Part shown: positions 22,296 through 34,900 of the stretch, in pieces
Numbering within the stretch: the stretch's first letter is position 1
Layout of the letters: each line of letters starts with the position of its first letter
Source: Serripes groenlandicus
Taxonomy: Eukaryota > Mollusca > Bivalvia > Cardiida > Cardiidae
Assembly (NCBI GenBank): GCA_031761405.1
Contig: JASEVX010000006.1
Location: forward strand, 32,110,117-32,174,116
DNA: 64,000 nt
Reading direction: 5' to 3'
Position numbers and translations under genes: made by a program
Notes under the pieces: generated by a model
What the model saw: the letters and a program-made list of their open reading frames with translations, nothing else
Database searches by the model: none
Told to the model about the DNA's origin: nothing

Positions 22296-25140
22296 CTGTA
22301 AATGACAAAAGTCACACTCAAAAGATAAGGGTACTTAACTGTTCAGTGTCTACTCTGGTGTGAAAACATTTCTTAACTTGAAGTGCCAGGCCCAGTAGCA
22401 GAAATGGTAAGGGAAGTGAGCCCCGTATGTAGTGCATCTGAAACTGGGAAAGGGGGATTCGGATATTACGCGGCTAAAGCCAACATGAGAACTTTGATAT
22501 TGTTAGAAGAAACGCGCTTATTATGAGGACCTGTAGCTTTTACACGTTCGTAAATCATTTATTCTTCAGTGTTTATAATGAAAACAAAGTGACTTTTTAG
22601 TCAGTGGTAAGATTAATATTAAGAAAACAGCGGAGCGGCAGTTCTATTTGCTCGTATGAGCAATATAAACAGCTGCTACGATTTTTTAAAGGGACAGATC
22701 CATTACGGAAAATGGTGCTAGTTAAACGATTTTTTTCGAATTGTTCCATGTTCGAGTTATCGCGAGTCCACTGTATAACCTTATATTGAAAAATAATGTC
22801 GATTTGAGGTATGATTTTTACCTGATATACAAATCGAGTTCAATTTAGTATTGCCCATGTTCAGCTAGAGCTATAAATTGAACAATCCAAAAAAAAACAT
22901 ACAAAAATAGAACGAAATATGCAGTGTTCTGCTTATTTTTGTTTGTTTAACCTTGCAGTATTTTGAAGGTCTTTCGTCGATTGAAAAGTGTGATCAAACC
23001 GCGAGACAGACCCTTTAACATAGGACTAGATAAGAGGTATTTTCCCCACAACATATGGTTTGAGTGCTAAATAAGGATTTAAGAACATGAACAAGAGGGC
23101 CAAGATGGCCCTAAATCGATCACCTGAATGATAGTAATAAGAAGCAAATATTTCACTGCAAATATCTGTGAAAATGTTATCAGGAGTCCAAATGAAACTG
23201 CAAGGAGTGGACACTCAGTTAAAGAAATAGTTTATCAGTAAAGCCATTTGCATCTTGAAATCTAACAAAAAATTTAATAAGAATGGAATTATAAAGTTGT
23301 GTCAGTTTGCACCTTTCCTGATGCCGCTTTGCTGCCTTGTTTGTCAACGAAAGCAATATGGCTTGAACAGTTTTTGTAGAGAGTCACTCAAAAAACATTT
23401 CTGCCAAATTATCTTGGAATCTGACAAACAGATTATTGAGATGGAGGTTTTTAAGGTTTTGGTACTTTTCTCAATGTCTGATGCCGCAGCAAAAAAAGCT
23501 CTACACCGAATGTAAGTCTTTGAACAATTTTGAAAGAGGACCCATCTAAGGAACATTCCTGAGAAGTTACATTGAAATTGGTCAAGTGGAATGGTAGGAG
23601 TTGTCATTTGTAGTTAAAAGTTCAATTTACCCATTTTTTGATGACGCGAGGTTGCTATGATTTTGTAACAAATCAATACGGCTTGAACAAATTAAGTAGA
23701 GGATCACTAAGATACCTATTAAATTGTATTTTTATTAGACAAGGATTTAAAAAAAAAATGGAATTTCCAAAATTTTGTCATTTTACTACATGGCTGGAGA
23801 AAAAATGTTGGATGAGCATCACCCTAGAAACCTTTTCGTGAAATCAATTGATAATCAGGTCAACAACTTCTGAGAAGTGGATTATTCAAAGTTTTTACTA
23901 GACATATATAGGCATGTATAATTGTAAGGCAAAACAGTCACCCCCTTCCCTGGTGGTCATGTTTTGGCAAATCAAATTGGCTTCATGGTGACCTACTGAA
24001 TATGTCTGTGGAATGAATTGAAAGTCGGATTGACCGTTGTTTTTAAGATGTCCAACTTGTTAACCGCATGCATATGCCAACTAGGCAAAACAACACAACC
24101 TTGGGCGACCACATATTTAAGAATTAACATGACTTGGGACGAATCTGGCAGTTTTCAGTGAAATTATTTTAAAATTGAACAAAGGTTTTCATTCCAGGCA
24201 TACCTGACAAAACAGCCCTGCCATATGATTGCACCATAGATGACTTTAAGGAATCCGATTGTTATAGAGGGTCATTCTAAAAATATCTTGAAAATCGGCT
24301 TAACATTTTCCAATGAGCACAGGGATTCGACATTAGCATATATACATACAATACTATAAAACAAAGTGTAATAGTGTAACATCCTATATGGTAATGTCGA
24401 ATCCCTGTGCCAATGAGTGGAGTGTTCCATCCACTGGTAGCACTATTGACGAATTGACGTGGCTTGGAGGAATAAATGATTCACCAAGTAATATATCTGT
24501 GGAATTATACATGTCGGTAGTTTCCGAGGGAAAATAGTTTTACAGTTGTTTCTTTTTGTGGTTGCTATGGCAACCAAAAGTAGATAAGTAGATGACATTG
24601 ACAAATGATTGCAATGCAGTTTCATCTCAATAAGACAAATCGTTTCAAAAGTGTATGCACGCGCGCATGCATTGACGGGCGGGCGGACGAACGTACGTAC
24701 ACATGCTTATCAGACAATTCGCCATGACAAACTCAACTGGCTTTCAGCCAGTGCAGCTTAAAACCATTTCATACCTCGATTTTAGAAGCGACACTGATGT
24801 GTAGATTGGAATCGCACGGTAGCACAAGAAGTTCTCTGTTCTGCTCTTCAGCTTCTTTCCCAGCAAAAGCTGCAATGTCTTCGTCTAGCTGCTTGTCACT
24901 TTTCGTAACTTCCTCTGTTCCACTGATGCATATTCCTTCCGATTTTCCATATTTGAATACAACATTCAGCATGGAAGATATATAACAAACATGTGACACT
25001 TTTTTAAGAACATTGTGTAGTTTTGGTTCTGTTTTCGGTCTTTCGTCCTTGTCAGCATATTTCATACTATCTAAGATTCCAGTACATTTCTGTAAGAGCA
25101 TCGACTCAACACAACTACTATCCATTTTTGCTTCGTACAT
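20898..25140 (-). CDS. Unrecognised 587-residue protein, two exons
   Basis: Exon 1 is 25140-24775 (122 codons; an in-frame TAG lies nine bases before the ATG, which supports the start). Exon 2 is 22295-20898 (465 codons plus TGA). The junction is phase 0: donor gtatgaaat after ...SKIE, acceptor tttacag before EWYSEKTL. I do not recognise the family. No signal peptide or membrane span is seen, so it is probably soluble. A helical, glutamate/lysine/arginine-rich stretch (about residues 180-240) could form a coiled coil. Two similar pieces, HKYLHIDGGNIKLTSLG (about 163-179) and SHYLHIN (about 515-521), resemble the hairpin end of winged-helix folds; this is only a guess. The C-terminus has basic clusters (SRKRP, AKRQK) that could serve as a nuclear signal. 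A middle section (about 275-315) is acidic and rich in T, S, E and M. The long uninterrupted exon and matched splice sites argue for a real gene. The last codons overlap a minisatellite. Confidence 0.75.
22296..23090. other. Intron of the unrecognised gene, left part
   Basis: Contains a transposon-end-like stretch at 22720-22785 (cgagttatcgcgagtccact) and a MITE-B scrap at 23015-23092 (actagataagaggtattttc). Confidence 0.45.
23091..24762 (+). mobile_element. Type H element in intron
   Basis: Starts acaagagggccaagatggcc. Diverged internal units follow. It ends with (cggg)/(cgta) runs and the hairpin ctggctttcagccag, then tgcagcttaaaa. It fills most of the intron between the two exons. Confidence 0.65.
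24775..25140 (-). CDS. Unrecognised gene, exon 1
   Basis: Starts MYEAKMDSSCVES and ends SVASKIE before the donor gtatgaaat. A second Met at codon 6 is an alternative start. An overlapping minus-strand open frame (25379-25071) is in a different frame and is not supported. Confidence 0.72.
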
Positions 25141-26319
25141 GTAGAGCTATGTATAAAAATAGTAATGGGTATTTTGACGATGTTACTATTAATAAACTTG
25201 GGAACCCATTGGTAATCGAAACTACAGGTATGTTCGTAAGCTTTACGCAGATCAACACGTCTGTTTAGTGGAAAGTTATGTCGCTGACCTGATCCATTGC
25301 ATTCGATATTTTTTGTTCGAACACAATCCATATCGAACTTACAAGCGCTGTACGTGCTACAATTAGAGAAAATCAACATTTTGCCGAGCAGAAAGAAGGC
25401 GATTTTGTTTCTCTTTGGATGGATGTTAGTTGGTGAGTTGAACTGTTAATCTACACAACTATTTTGATAATCAATTACGAAAATTAGCTCTTCCATACGT
25501 ATTATAAAGAAAAACAGATATTTAAGAAAAAAGAAACAGGAAATAAGTATAGATCTTTGTAAAATATACAAAATATAATTTATCAAAATAACACATCTTT
25601 GTAGTCGGGATAAAAATGTTTACGAGAATACTGAAAACCAGTCTTTTTTGAGGACCAATGAAATTCAGTTTAACGGAAATCTAAAACCGCCATATTTCAG
25701 CCAATCGAATTAGCTGTCACGAAGTTTGAACAACAACTTCAAATTTTTGTTTTCAATAACCTTTGGCTGTGAATTATTTTACTTTGCTGACTTTATCCAG
25801 TACGGGACGCAAGTTGGTTCACTTGTCGAAGGCCGTTTTATAATCAAGGTATATGATGTTGATCTCGTTATTTTTTTCCAAGACCTGATATTCAATCGTC
25901 CATACAATATATATGAAATAAATCGCGTGTGCATGATTGTTTCCCTTAGGTCGTCATTAAAAAAAAAAAAAAAAACATATTCCTGTAAAAATCAATGCTT
26001 CTTTCATTGTTTATTCAATCTCGGCTTGGGCAGCGGGTTTTTTCAATCTGTAAATATTGAAAGAAAATACCTGTAACTGACGTGACATCATCTTCACTTT
26101 TTGTATACTGTATTGTATTCTCATTGCTATCCATTGTGCTAACTTTGACATATTTTGTAATCTCAGTTTAAAATACTCTTTAATATTTTCATTGACATTG
26201 TTGGTTATGTTTTGTTATGTAATTTATCTGAAATTTAAATGGCAATGTGGCCCTTAATGTGTTGCCTGCTTCGGAAGGGATCATGTCCTTCTTTCGATAA
26301 GTGCACCACCACTGAAGTA
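25141..26319. other. Upstream region of the unrecognised gene, no other gene seen
   Basis: The 5' flank of the minus-strand gene. A poly-A run sits at 25960-25975. Open frames (25071-25379 minus, 25726-26076 plus) have no recognisable content. A promoter could not be placed. Confidence 0.35.
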
Positions 26320-27322
26320 CAGTGGACTCGACAGTTCCGGGTCAGTAACCAAATGATCGAATATTGTCTCTTTGAGAAGAAAGTTGAGAGAAACAAAACT
26401 ACATAAAATGTTAAACAAATACTTCCTCCCCACGATGATATAATTCAACAATTATACAAATTTGTTAAAATGTCTCTTTAGTGTCTGCAATTGCAAGCTG
26501 TAAATTTGACAGTTTCGGGTCAAACTTGCCATTTCCGGGTCACGTGACAAATGTTTATTTCTGTTATCAGGGGTAACCTCAAACAGCTGTTTTTTTAATA
26601 ACAAGATATTCATTTAACATTTTTATTAAAATAATATGAAAAAATAGAACTAAAATATATCACTTGCAATTACCTATTGCCGCGAAAAACAGAACAGTGA
26701 TGGGGCTAAATTTACAGTACACACTTTCATGCACGAAAACTGATGAATTTTTCAACCAACTAATAAGTCATATTTGACAAAAAATATAAATTTTAATAAC
26801 AAATTTTTAAGCTTGATTTATCACCATAAGCTTTAAATTATTCTTAAAAAGTTCCCAAAATAGTTTTACTAATAAATTGATAATTTTGAGAAATTCCTTT
26901 CGGCTGACCCGAAAGTGTCGTATGTGAATTAGGTCAAATTTATCCGCTAGTTTTGCATAAACAACTTCAACAGGTCAATAAAAGATATATATCTTGTTCA
27001 GTAGTAAATAACCTATACATGTATGTGCAATACATAACTGTATTACTGAAATTATGGCTACAATCAGCAATTTACGCTGTGACAGGTAAAAAAAAATATT
27101 GAGATTTTGCTTTCGCGGGAATCGATGCAGTCATGTGTTTCGAGATTACGACATCCGTTCTTGAAATGAAAACGTCCTAAATCGAAGTGAAACTAGCCAA
27201 GCTAATGGGAAATATGACTTGATAATCAAATTGTCAAAATACTGTATCATTCTCGAATACTAAACATTTTTTTCCAAATTTGACCCGGAATTGTCGATGA
27301 CCCGGAACTGTCGAGTTCACTG
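26320..27322. mobile_element. TA-flanked DNA transposon, 27-bp inverted ends
   Basis: The left end cagtggactcgacagttccg is the inverse of the right end (cggaactgtcgagttcactg) with one mismatch over about 25 bp. Both sides are flanked by TA (26318-26319, 27323-27324). Extra inverted bits (gacccggaattgtcg, ccatttccgggtca) lie inside. Length is 1003 bp with no transposase frame. The TA target and CAGT start suggest Tc1/mariner-pogo type. Confidence 0.75.
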
Positions 27323-27324
27323 TA

Positions 27325-28299
27325 TTTCACACTTTCATGTGTGAGGGACAGGGTGAATGTCTGTCTATATACAGAACTCTTTGAAAAATTGGTCTTGTGT
27401 TAAATTGGATTTGATCCTAGACCGCTTTGATTGAAGCTGTCTGTTTCAACAAATACTCCAGGTAAATTTTTCCACATATATATAGTCAAGTAACCCATAG
27501 CGGATCATAACCAATAGCGGATCACTTTAATGTTCAAGCCAAGCTAACTTATTTATTCGACAAAATTATTGTATATAAATTGGCAGGTAAGTACTTTATG
27601 GTATTATTTAAATACACAATAAAAATGATGCTTGTCGGACTTCAAATTCATCCGTATCATCTGAACGCCTGATGCAAGTGTTAACGTGACCCAGTTATTC
27701 CTACCTTGTTTTGAAGAGAACATGTGTTTTTCGCGGCAACAGCTAGCGATCTTAATTGTGTTAGTTATTTATTTTGACATTTTATGAAAGACAAATACAT
27801 ACACCTATTGAAATGTAACCAATCATTCTCATTTGTCTGTACAGCTGTTTCTGCACTAAAACTGAAAAAGTGTTTGTCAATTAAAAGGAAAATGATTTTA
27901 CTTGTGGACTATAAACAAACGAGTTCCGAAACATTGACCGTTTCTTTTATGCACTACGTTATTTCGTTACTGATCCGGTAAGGGTAACTTGACTGTATAC
28001 ATGGATGGTTTGCAGAAAGAAGGAGTGCTTGTTAACTGTTGTCATGGTATGTTGGATTGAAAAGTGTAGTCTTTGGCCCCTGGTCAGTAGTGCAATATTT
28101 TAAAGGGGTTATCAGCTCCTACGCAGTCCTTTCTAATATAATAGAAATTCGTCCCAGCTTAAAACCACTAAGAACTACTGAAAGCTAGAGGCACTTAGAA
28201 TGCTAAAACTACTAAATTGTATTATCTTATGACTTAACATTTAGTGGACAAGGAATTATCTTGACTTGAGACTTTCCATGGACACCTAAGTACATTTAA
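27325..28299. other. No gene seen; possible Aurora 5' flank
   Basis: The Aurora 5' UTR exon implied by the acceptor at 28812 could lie here or further left. I could not identify it. Confidence 0.35.
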
Positions 28300-28774
28300 G
28301 ATAGAAATGTTTCTTGGATGACCCTCTATCAGATTCCTTCAAGCCATGTTGATTGGTTGAAAAACATGGCCGCCAGTGGGGCGGGCTATTTTGCCTTATA
28401 TGGCTATAGAGAAAACCTAAAAAATCTCGGACGAAAGTGTCGGGGTTGATTTTCAAATAATTTTGTAAAAATGTTCCTAGGGTGACCTATCAGATTCCTT
28501 CAAACCATGTTAATTGGTCAAAACTATGGCCGCCAGGGGTAGGGGCTATTTTGCCTTATATGGCTATATAGTGAAAAATCTTCTTCTCCAAAAGTGTCGG
28601 GCTGATTTACAAATAATTTTGTAGAAATTTTCCTAGGGTTGACCCTCTATCGGATTCCTTCAAGCCATGTTGATTGGTCAAAAAACATGGCCATGAGGGG
28701 CTTTTTGGAGATTTAATTTTTGCCTAATGGTCATGGAGCCGCGCGATACTGGCCCTCTTGGGCCTCTTGTTTAG
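28300..28774 (-). mobile_element. Type H element, inverted
   Basis: Reverse-complement units of 14-15 kb (attccttcaagccatgttga, aaacatggccgcca), ending gccctcttgggcctcttgtt. It lies less than 50 bp before the first Aurora coding exon. Confidence 0.65.
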
Positions 28775-28813
28775 TGGATTCTTTTAGTTTTATTTCTTTT
28801 CTTTTTTAACAGA

Positions 28814-28908
28814 ATGGAATCCAGAGTGTTAAAGCCACAGGACAATAATGCACAAACAGCAACCCCAAGTGAAGTTCACAAACCTTTACTTGATAGCAAG
28901 GATGGAAG
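28814..28908 (+). CDS. AURK: Aurora kinase exon 1 (N-terminal tail)
   Basis: Starts [12 protein letters not shown] and ends at donor gtacta in phase 2. It is low-complexity and polar, as expected for an Aurora N-terminal tail. The exon itself begins at 28813 after an acceptor. Confidence 0.88.
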
Positions 28909-31900
28909 GTACTACACATTTATTTTACTCGTTTTGATTTGGATGTGTTGTTATATATTTGCAGTTTTGGGAATGTTTGTTTGGGTTATAAAATGCCAAA
29001 TTGGGGAAATAACTGAAATGTAAAACTATGAATACAATACTGAATAGATGTTACATGAATGTTAATTAATTATTTATGTGTGTAAACATGATTATGAATT
29101 GTTTATTACGAAAAATTTAAAGTGGAACCTACCAAAGTTTGAATCAAAGTAGGTTCAAATGTAATATGCATAACCATTTTCCACTTGTTGCGGTCTTGCA
29201 AACAACTGGAAACATTGTGTATACAATGTGTCAACCAAATCCTGTAGTTTATAGAGATTTTCCATATTTTTGACCAGATGTTTCTGCTAGAGCAGGGCAG
29301 GCTCTGGCAGAAAAAAATCTTTGAGCCAATTAACAAAAATTAAAGACATCTGAGCCACGTTTTTTTTTAATTATCACCTTCTCCTATAGATAAGAACCTG
29401 CAGCAGACAACTTTGTAGTACAGATGTGATGTATACGTGTAGGAAAGGGTTAATAAATTCCACAAAAGAAACAAAATTTCATCCCATTATTACAATCACC
29501 AGTCTTGAAAATCTGCCAACATTGTTAGAAAAGGAGAATTTCTCCCCAGTCAAATGTTTTCAGTTCCGTGTCAAAATTGTTGCACATGTTGTAAAATCAC
29601 GCTCTTGATAGGGTGACTATAAATAGTACTACACACTGATGATGGTCTCAATCACGCTCTCTGATTAGAAGTTAGAGCGACTTATTTTACTTATGAACGA
29701 GGACCCAGTATACGGCTCTTGCTGACTGGGTATTTCCTATGCTAATATTCTTAGCTTATTGATTTGGTGCATTTATAATTTTTTCTTGTAGTTGAAAATA
29801 GATTTGGTAATAATTTCACTCTAATTCAGATTTATCTTCGATTTCCTATAAATACATTGGACTTTGTGTTATTGGTTTGACTTTGTGTTATTGGTTTATT
29901 AAAATACTTGGTCAGATTAATTTCTGATGAAATTGCAACAAAAACTGATACGACTAGTCGAACAGAATCTGAACCGCGGTGCAATATTTATTTTCTGTTA
30001 AAAGGTAGGTCACTCGGCCAAATTGAAGAACAATCTTGTTAACACTTTGGGAGACGCATTTTTGGCTTGAGCATGTTTTGCTTTGTCAGAATATTTCTAT
30101 TCATGATATCTAGGCTAAGTTTGAATATGGGTCAGATCAGGTCACTAGGCCAAATTGTAGAACAATCTTGTTAACACTATACTAGGGTAGCATTTTTGTC
30201 TTGAGCAGCTTGAAATTGTCAGAAAGATTGTCTTGGATGATATTGCAATTGGCACTGAAAGAGTTAAGTCTTAATAAGCCCATTCTCAGGTGAGCGAGAC
30301 AGCGATCCAGGGCCTCATGGTCCTCTTGTTTCAGTAGTGAAAGCTAAACTACGGTTTTGGGTTTCTGACTGCGACGTAACCAGACATATTTGATTAAGCT
30401 AAAACTTAAAATTTCAGTTTTTACATTTTCTAAAATAGTAATACCAAGTGCTTTTAAACTTGGGTTATAGGTACATGTAATACCCTTTTTCACATTCTAT
30501 GTTGTAGATGAGTGTAGCCTAATTTTGGGGTGAAAACACATGATTTTCCTTGGATTTTTAGAATTGGGCACTTCATTCTTATTCGATTGAATTCAAATTT
30601 TGCACAAACATTTTGTCTTCTACACATTCATTGATTGTCAAAGTAGGGGATGACGAGACATATAATTACGCATAATTCTTGTATAGAACTAGTTTAACAT
30701 GACTCAGATTAAAATTTTGATTATTTACTTCAGGAGAATATGGTCACTAAATGACTTTGACATAGGAAAACCACTTGGTAAAGGAAAATTTGGAAATGTG
30801 TACCTGGCCAGGGAAAAACATAGCCATTTTATTGTTGCTTTGAAGGTAGGTACTCATATTCATAAGTTAGAGTCCACTTTTATTCTAGTCCTAAACCCTT
30901 TCCCTCATATAGACGCTTTCTGACGCCTCTGCAGCAGACGGCTATTTAAAAACATAGTGACAAAAGAAGAAATTGCACAAAACGTGCAATTTCTCCTTTT
31001 GTCACAATGTTTTCCACTTTTAGTCATAGGTTATCCATTCAATCATAGAGATTTTCTATGTTTTGACAAAATATGTTCAAAGTCGTCTGCTGCAGAATTG
31101 TCGTATGAGGGAAAGGGTTAAGATAAGTGTCCGCCTCAGGTGCAGGATGTCGCATGTTCGATGGATCATACCAAATACTTTAAAAATGGTATTAATGGCT
31201 GTCCTCTTGGCGCTCAGAAATGCATGGTCAGCATTACGACTGACTGGCTGATGTCAGGACAAATGAATAGGTAGTACTGGTAACTTACCCAGGAAACGTG
31301 ATATAACTGTAAAATTGTTGAAAGTGGCGTAACACACCAAACAATCAATCAACTCGCATTTGCGAGTGAATGTTGAGGTCGGGCGAGAAACAAATTGATC
31401 ACGCTCGCCCGACAGGGCGAGTAAGATTCTCCAGATTCAATTACTGCAGCGATTTTTTTCCTTCTTTAGCTGGTACCGTTTAACGGACCCATTCACAATT
31501 ACAAACGGCTCTTCACAATTTTCCAAAAGGGTCCTACGGACCCATTCACAATTCTGGCCAAAAGGGTTAGACAGACCCATTCACAATTCTGGCCGTCTAG
31601 CCTAATTTTAATTTTGTACAAAATCAAAAACATTCTCGGCCTGTCGCTGTTGTTTACATTTTAAAACAAATCGCAACATTTCTCAGTGCCGTTTATCCAT
31701 TCAGGTGTTGCAATTATTTATCCGAAACAAATATTTAACGAAATAATTATATTTCTTATTTGTACAATAAGTATTGGGAGTTGGGTGATATTTCGTTGAA
31801 TTATTTTTTACCCATTTCGTCTTGTCGAATTAACCACATGTTTTTAAGAAAAAACATGGCGTCCAACGAAATTTTTCGCTGATGTGAATTGGATTTTCAT

Positions 31901-34900
31901 GTATTTAAATGATAAGCTGCATATTTTTTAGACTCAATTTAATGTTAAATATGATTTATTTTATCGTTGCAATAGCTGTCTATGATGATAACGTTAACCG
32001 CGCCGGCGGATAAATGAGAACAAAATTACTTATTGAAGACGCATGCATTTATAACTAAAGCGTCTAGATGATTTATTAATACGATGAAAACGATTTGACA
32101 ATTAGCCTAAATGTCAAGAAATAAAAAATATCAGAAAAAACTACCATCAGCGCCTGAAAAAGGCTATAAAACGATCAATTTTGTATTTGGTAAGGCTGAA
32201 GTTTCCTATGGTCTTATGAAACAATAAATGATTGAAACCATTGCTTTTACAGTGAATTTGAGTCAGTGGCTGCAAAACAAGCCCATGTGTATATTGTGTG
32301 GCAGTTTTTCCCCCCGTAAAAGTGCAGGGCGAGTACATTTTTAGGGTCACTCGCCCTGCAGGGCGAGTGACCCTAAAAAAATTGTTGAGGCCTGATAAGA
32401 TTAAAGAGTACTCCATTAAGTGACTTAACCCTTTCTCACATACAATAAATCCGCTGTAGATGACTGAAATGATCAAGTAAAAAATATAGAATATCTATTT
32501 AAATGGTACAGGGTTTTCAAAATTAACCGATTGCCGATCAAAATCATGTTATAATCACTTTTTGTGTCACCTGCGTAGCATGGTAGGCACTTAGGGATTA
32601 CTTTTTTTTTTGTCCGGCGTCTGTCTGTCCGTCACACTTTTTCGTCACGTTTTCAAATAACTTTTGGTCTACTCAAAGGATTGGATTGAAACTTCTGACA
32701 AATGTTTATATCAATCTTTGTGATGGGTTCACAAAAAGGGGGTAATCCAAATATTTCTATATCAGAGTTATTGCCCCTTTTCTGTTAAAAATTAAAATTT
32801 TCTGACAAGGTGCCGGCAGGTGACACGTGCTCCGGGGAGCACTCCATTCTAGTTGATCTGTTAGTTTTGCTCTCCTGCGCCCCCTTCCAGGGATTTGCCC
32901 TTGATCTGACCCCAAGCCTGATCAGTTACTTTTCTCATTTGATCTGTTATAACAAAACATTTTGACAACCCTGGTTGAAACTATTTTGGGTTTGTTTACC
33001 CAGGGATTATGAATAAGTGAACTGTTGCTGTGATATAACTTAAATAATGTTTGAAACGTCATAAAACCGAAATATAACAAAATTAAACCGCATCTCTTTG
33101 GCCACTGGGTCCATTTAAACCAAACTTTACGGACATGATCTACGTTGTCTAATTTTAAGAAAATTTGGAAGAGATGTTCCTTAATAGTGCACCCTATACA
33201 GTAATTGTTAAAGTTTTATTTATTGGTTAATAAGGGTTTGTAACTGTAAACATCCAATTTAGTTGGACATCAATTTTGGGGCTCACACTTTCAATTGATT
33301 GCACATATTGTAAATTGACTTTTCATTACCTAGCTGTCAATGGTGGACAAGTTCCTGATACACAATAAATACCTAATTCTTATTGATGTTTTGGCTTGAA
33401 ATTAAGGTAAACAAGAACAGGGATTAGGGATTTTCTTCAATAGCCATATTTAAACAGTTTTCAGCAAATAGATTTGCAATTGGTGACTTTTGAGACTGTC
33501 GGCGAAGTCTTGCTCTGTTGCTTGAAAATTCATCTGTAGGTTTTTAAAACATTGGCAAGAGAACTCATAAGCAAAATGTCCTTTTACACTCTCTTCTGTC
33601 ACAAAAATAAAAGCAGTGTCTGGCAATTTGGAGTCTGCGCCTGCACACAGTGAGGGCCAAGGTGAGCCTGTACAGTGTACATGCACAGACATCAATGTCC
33701 CAGAGCTACAAATTAGGAGCAGTATACATAATAGAGCTTGTATCCTCACAATATCTCTCTAAAAGTCCATCCAAACCCTATGATGTGGGTACTCAAAAGA
33801 ATGGTCTCATTAAGACAATTCTTTTGAGTACCAACAACATAGGGTTGGAAGGTCGAATAAGGATTTTAGAACATGCAAAACGCCCCTCATCTAGAGCTCT
33901 GTCAATGTCCACATATATCTATTATACTTAATCTTAAAGCAGTTCTGCCAAAATACTGAAATTCAGAATCTGCCCTACTACTTGCACACCAATGTAACTT
34001 AAAAATATTTCAAATATGAGAGGCAATAAAACCCAAATTGCATGATGCTGCTCATAAATTCTCAATCTGTCCATTTGTGGTTTCTATTCTTAAGTCTAGC
34101 ATACATGTTATTTTTCAGGTGTTATTCAAATCCCAGTTGCAGAAATCTGGATGTGAACATCAGTTACGAAGAGAAATAGAGATTCAGTCACATTTAAGGT
34201 ATATATGTATTTATACATAGAAACACATTGGTGTCCTCCTCAGTATGCCCTTTATATAACCCTTTCCCAAAATCCTTTCTGCAGCAGATAACTTTGCAAA
34301 CATCTTGGCAAAAATATGAAAAATATCTATAAATGAAAGAATAACTATTGAATAAAGTTGAAATTATTGTGGCAAAAGGAGACATTGCTCATTAGAATCA
34401 AATTACCCTTTTGTCACAATGTTTTCAAAAGTCATCTGCTGCAGAGGCAAGTATCTGTATGTTGGAAAGGCATAATAATGATTTAAAACATGGATTCACA
34501 GTGTTATTCTTAAACATATAATAATATACATGTACATGTGTATATATATATACAAGTGGTGATCTAAAGGTACTAGGACTGTTGTTGTTATTTTGAGACA
34601 AATCAAACTTTATGAAAATAAAACCTGATTTAAGAAAAAAATCCACATTCTCCTAATAACCATGACAAATAGTTAGATAATTGATTGACAAATCAAAATT
34701 CTTTGGGATAATGAATATTGTATGTACCTCTACAGGGCTCCAGATAATTTTTTGGCAAGAGGAGTAATTACTCATGAAAATTTTGAGTGATGAGTAACGC
34801 CCAAACAACCATGAGTATTTTAATAAAGAATAAACTGTTAGTGACAAATGTAACATGTAAAACAATAGTTCAGTTCCTGATATAGAATGCTGGTTATTCT

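Noticed and set aside
24661..24762. CpG-rich stretch as a promoter
   Set aside because: The CG repeats belong to the end of a type H element (cgggcgggcgg), as at 13020 and 19680.
25071..25379. 102-residue minus-strand frame as 5' exon of the 20.9-25.1 kb gene
   Set aside because: It overlaps exon 1 in another frame and no convincing donor joins it.
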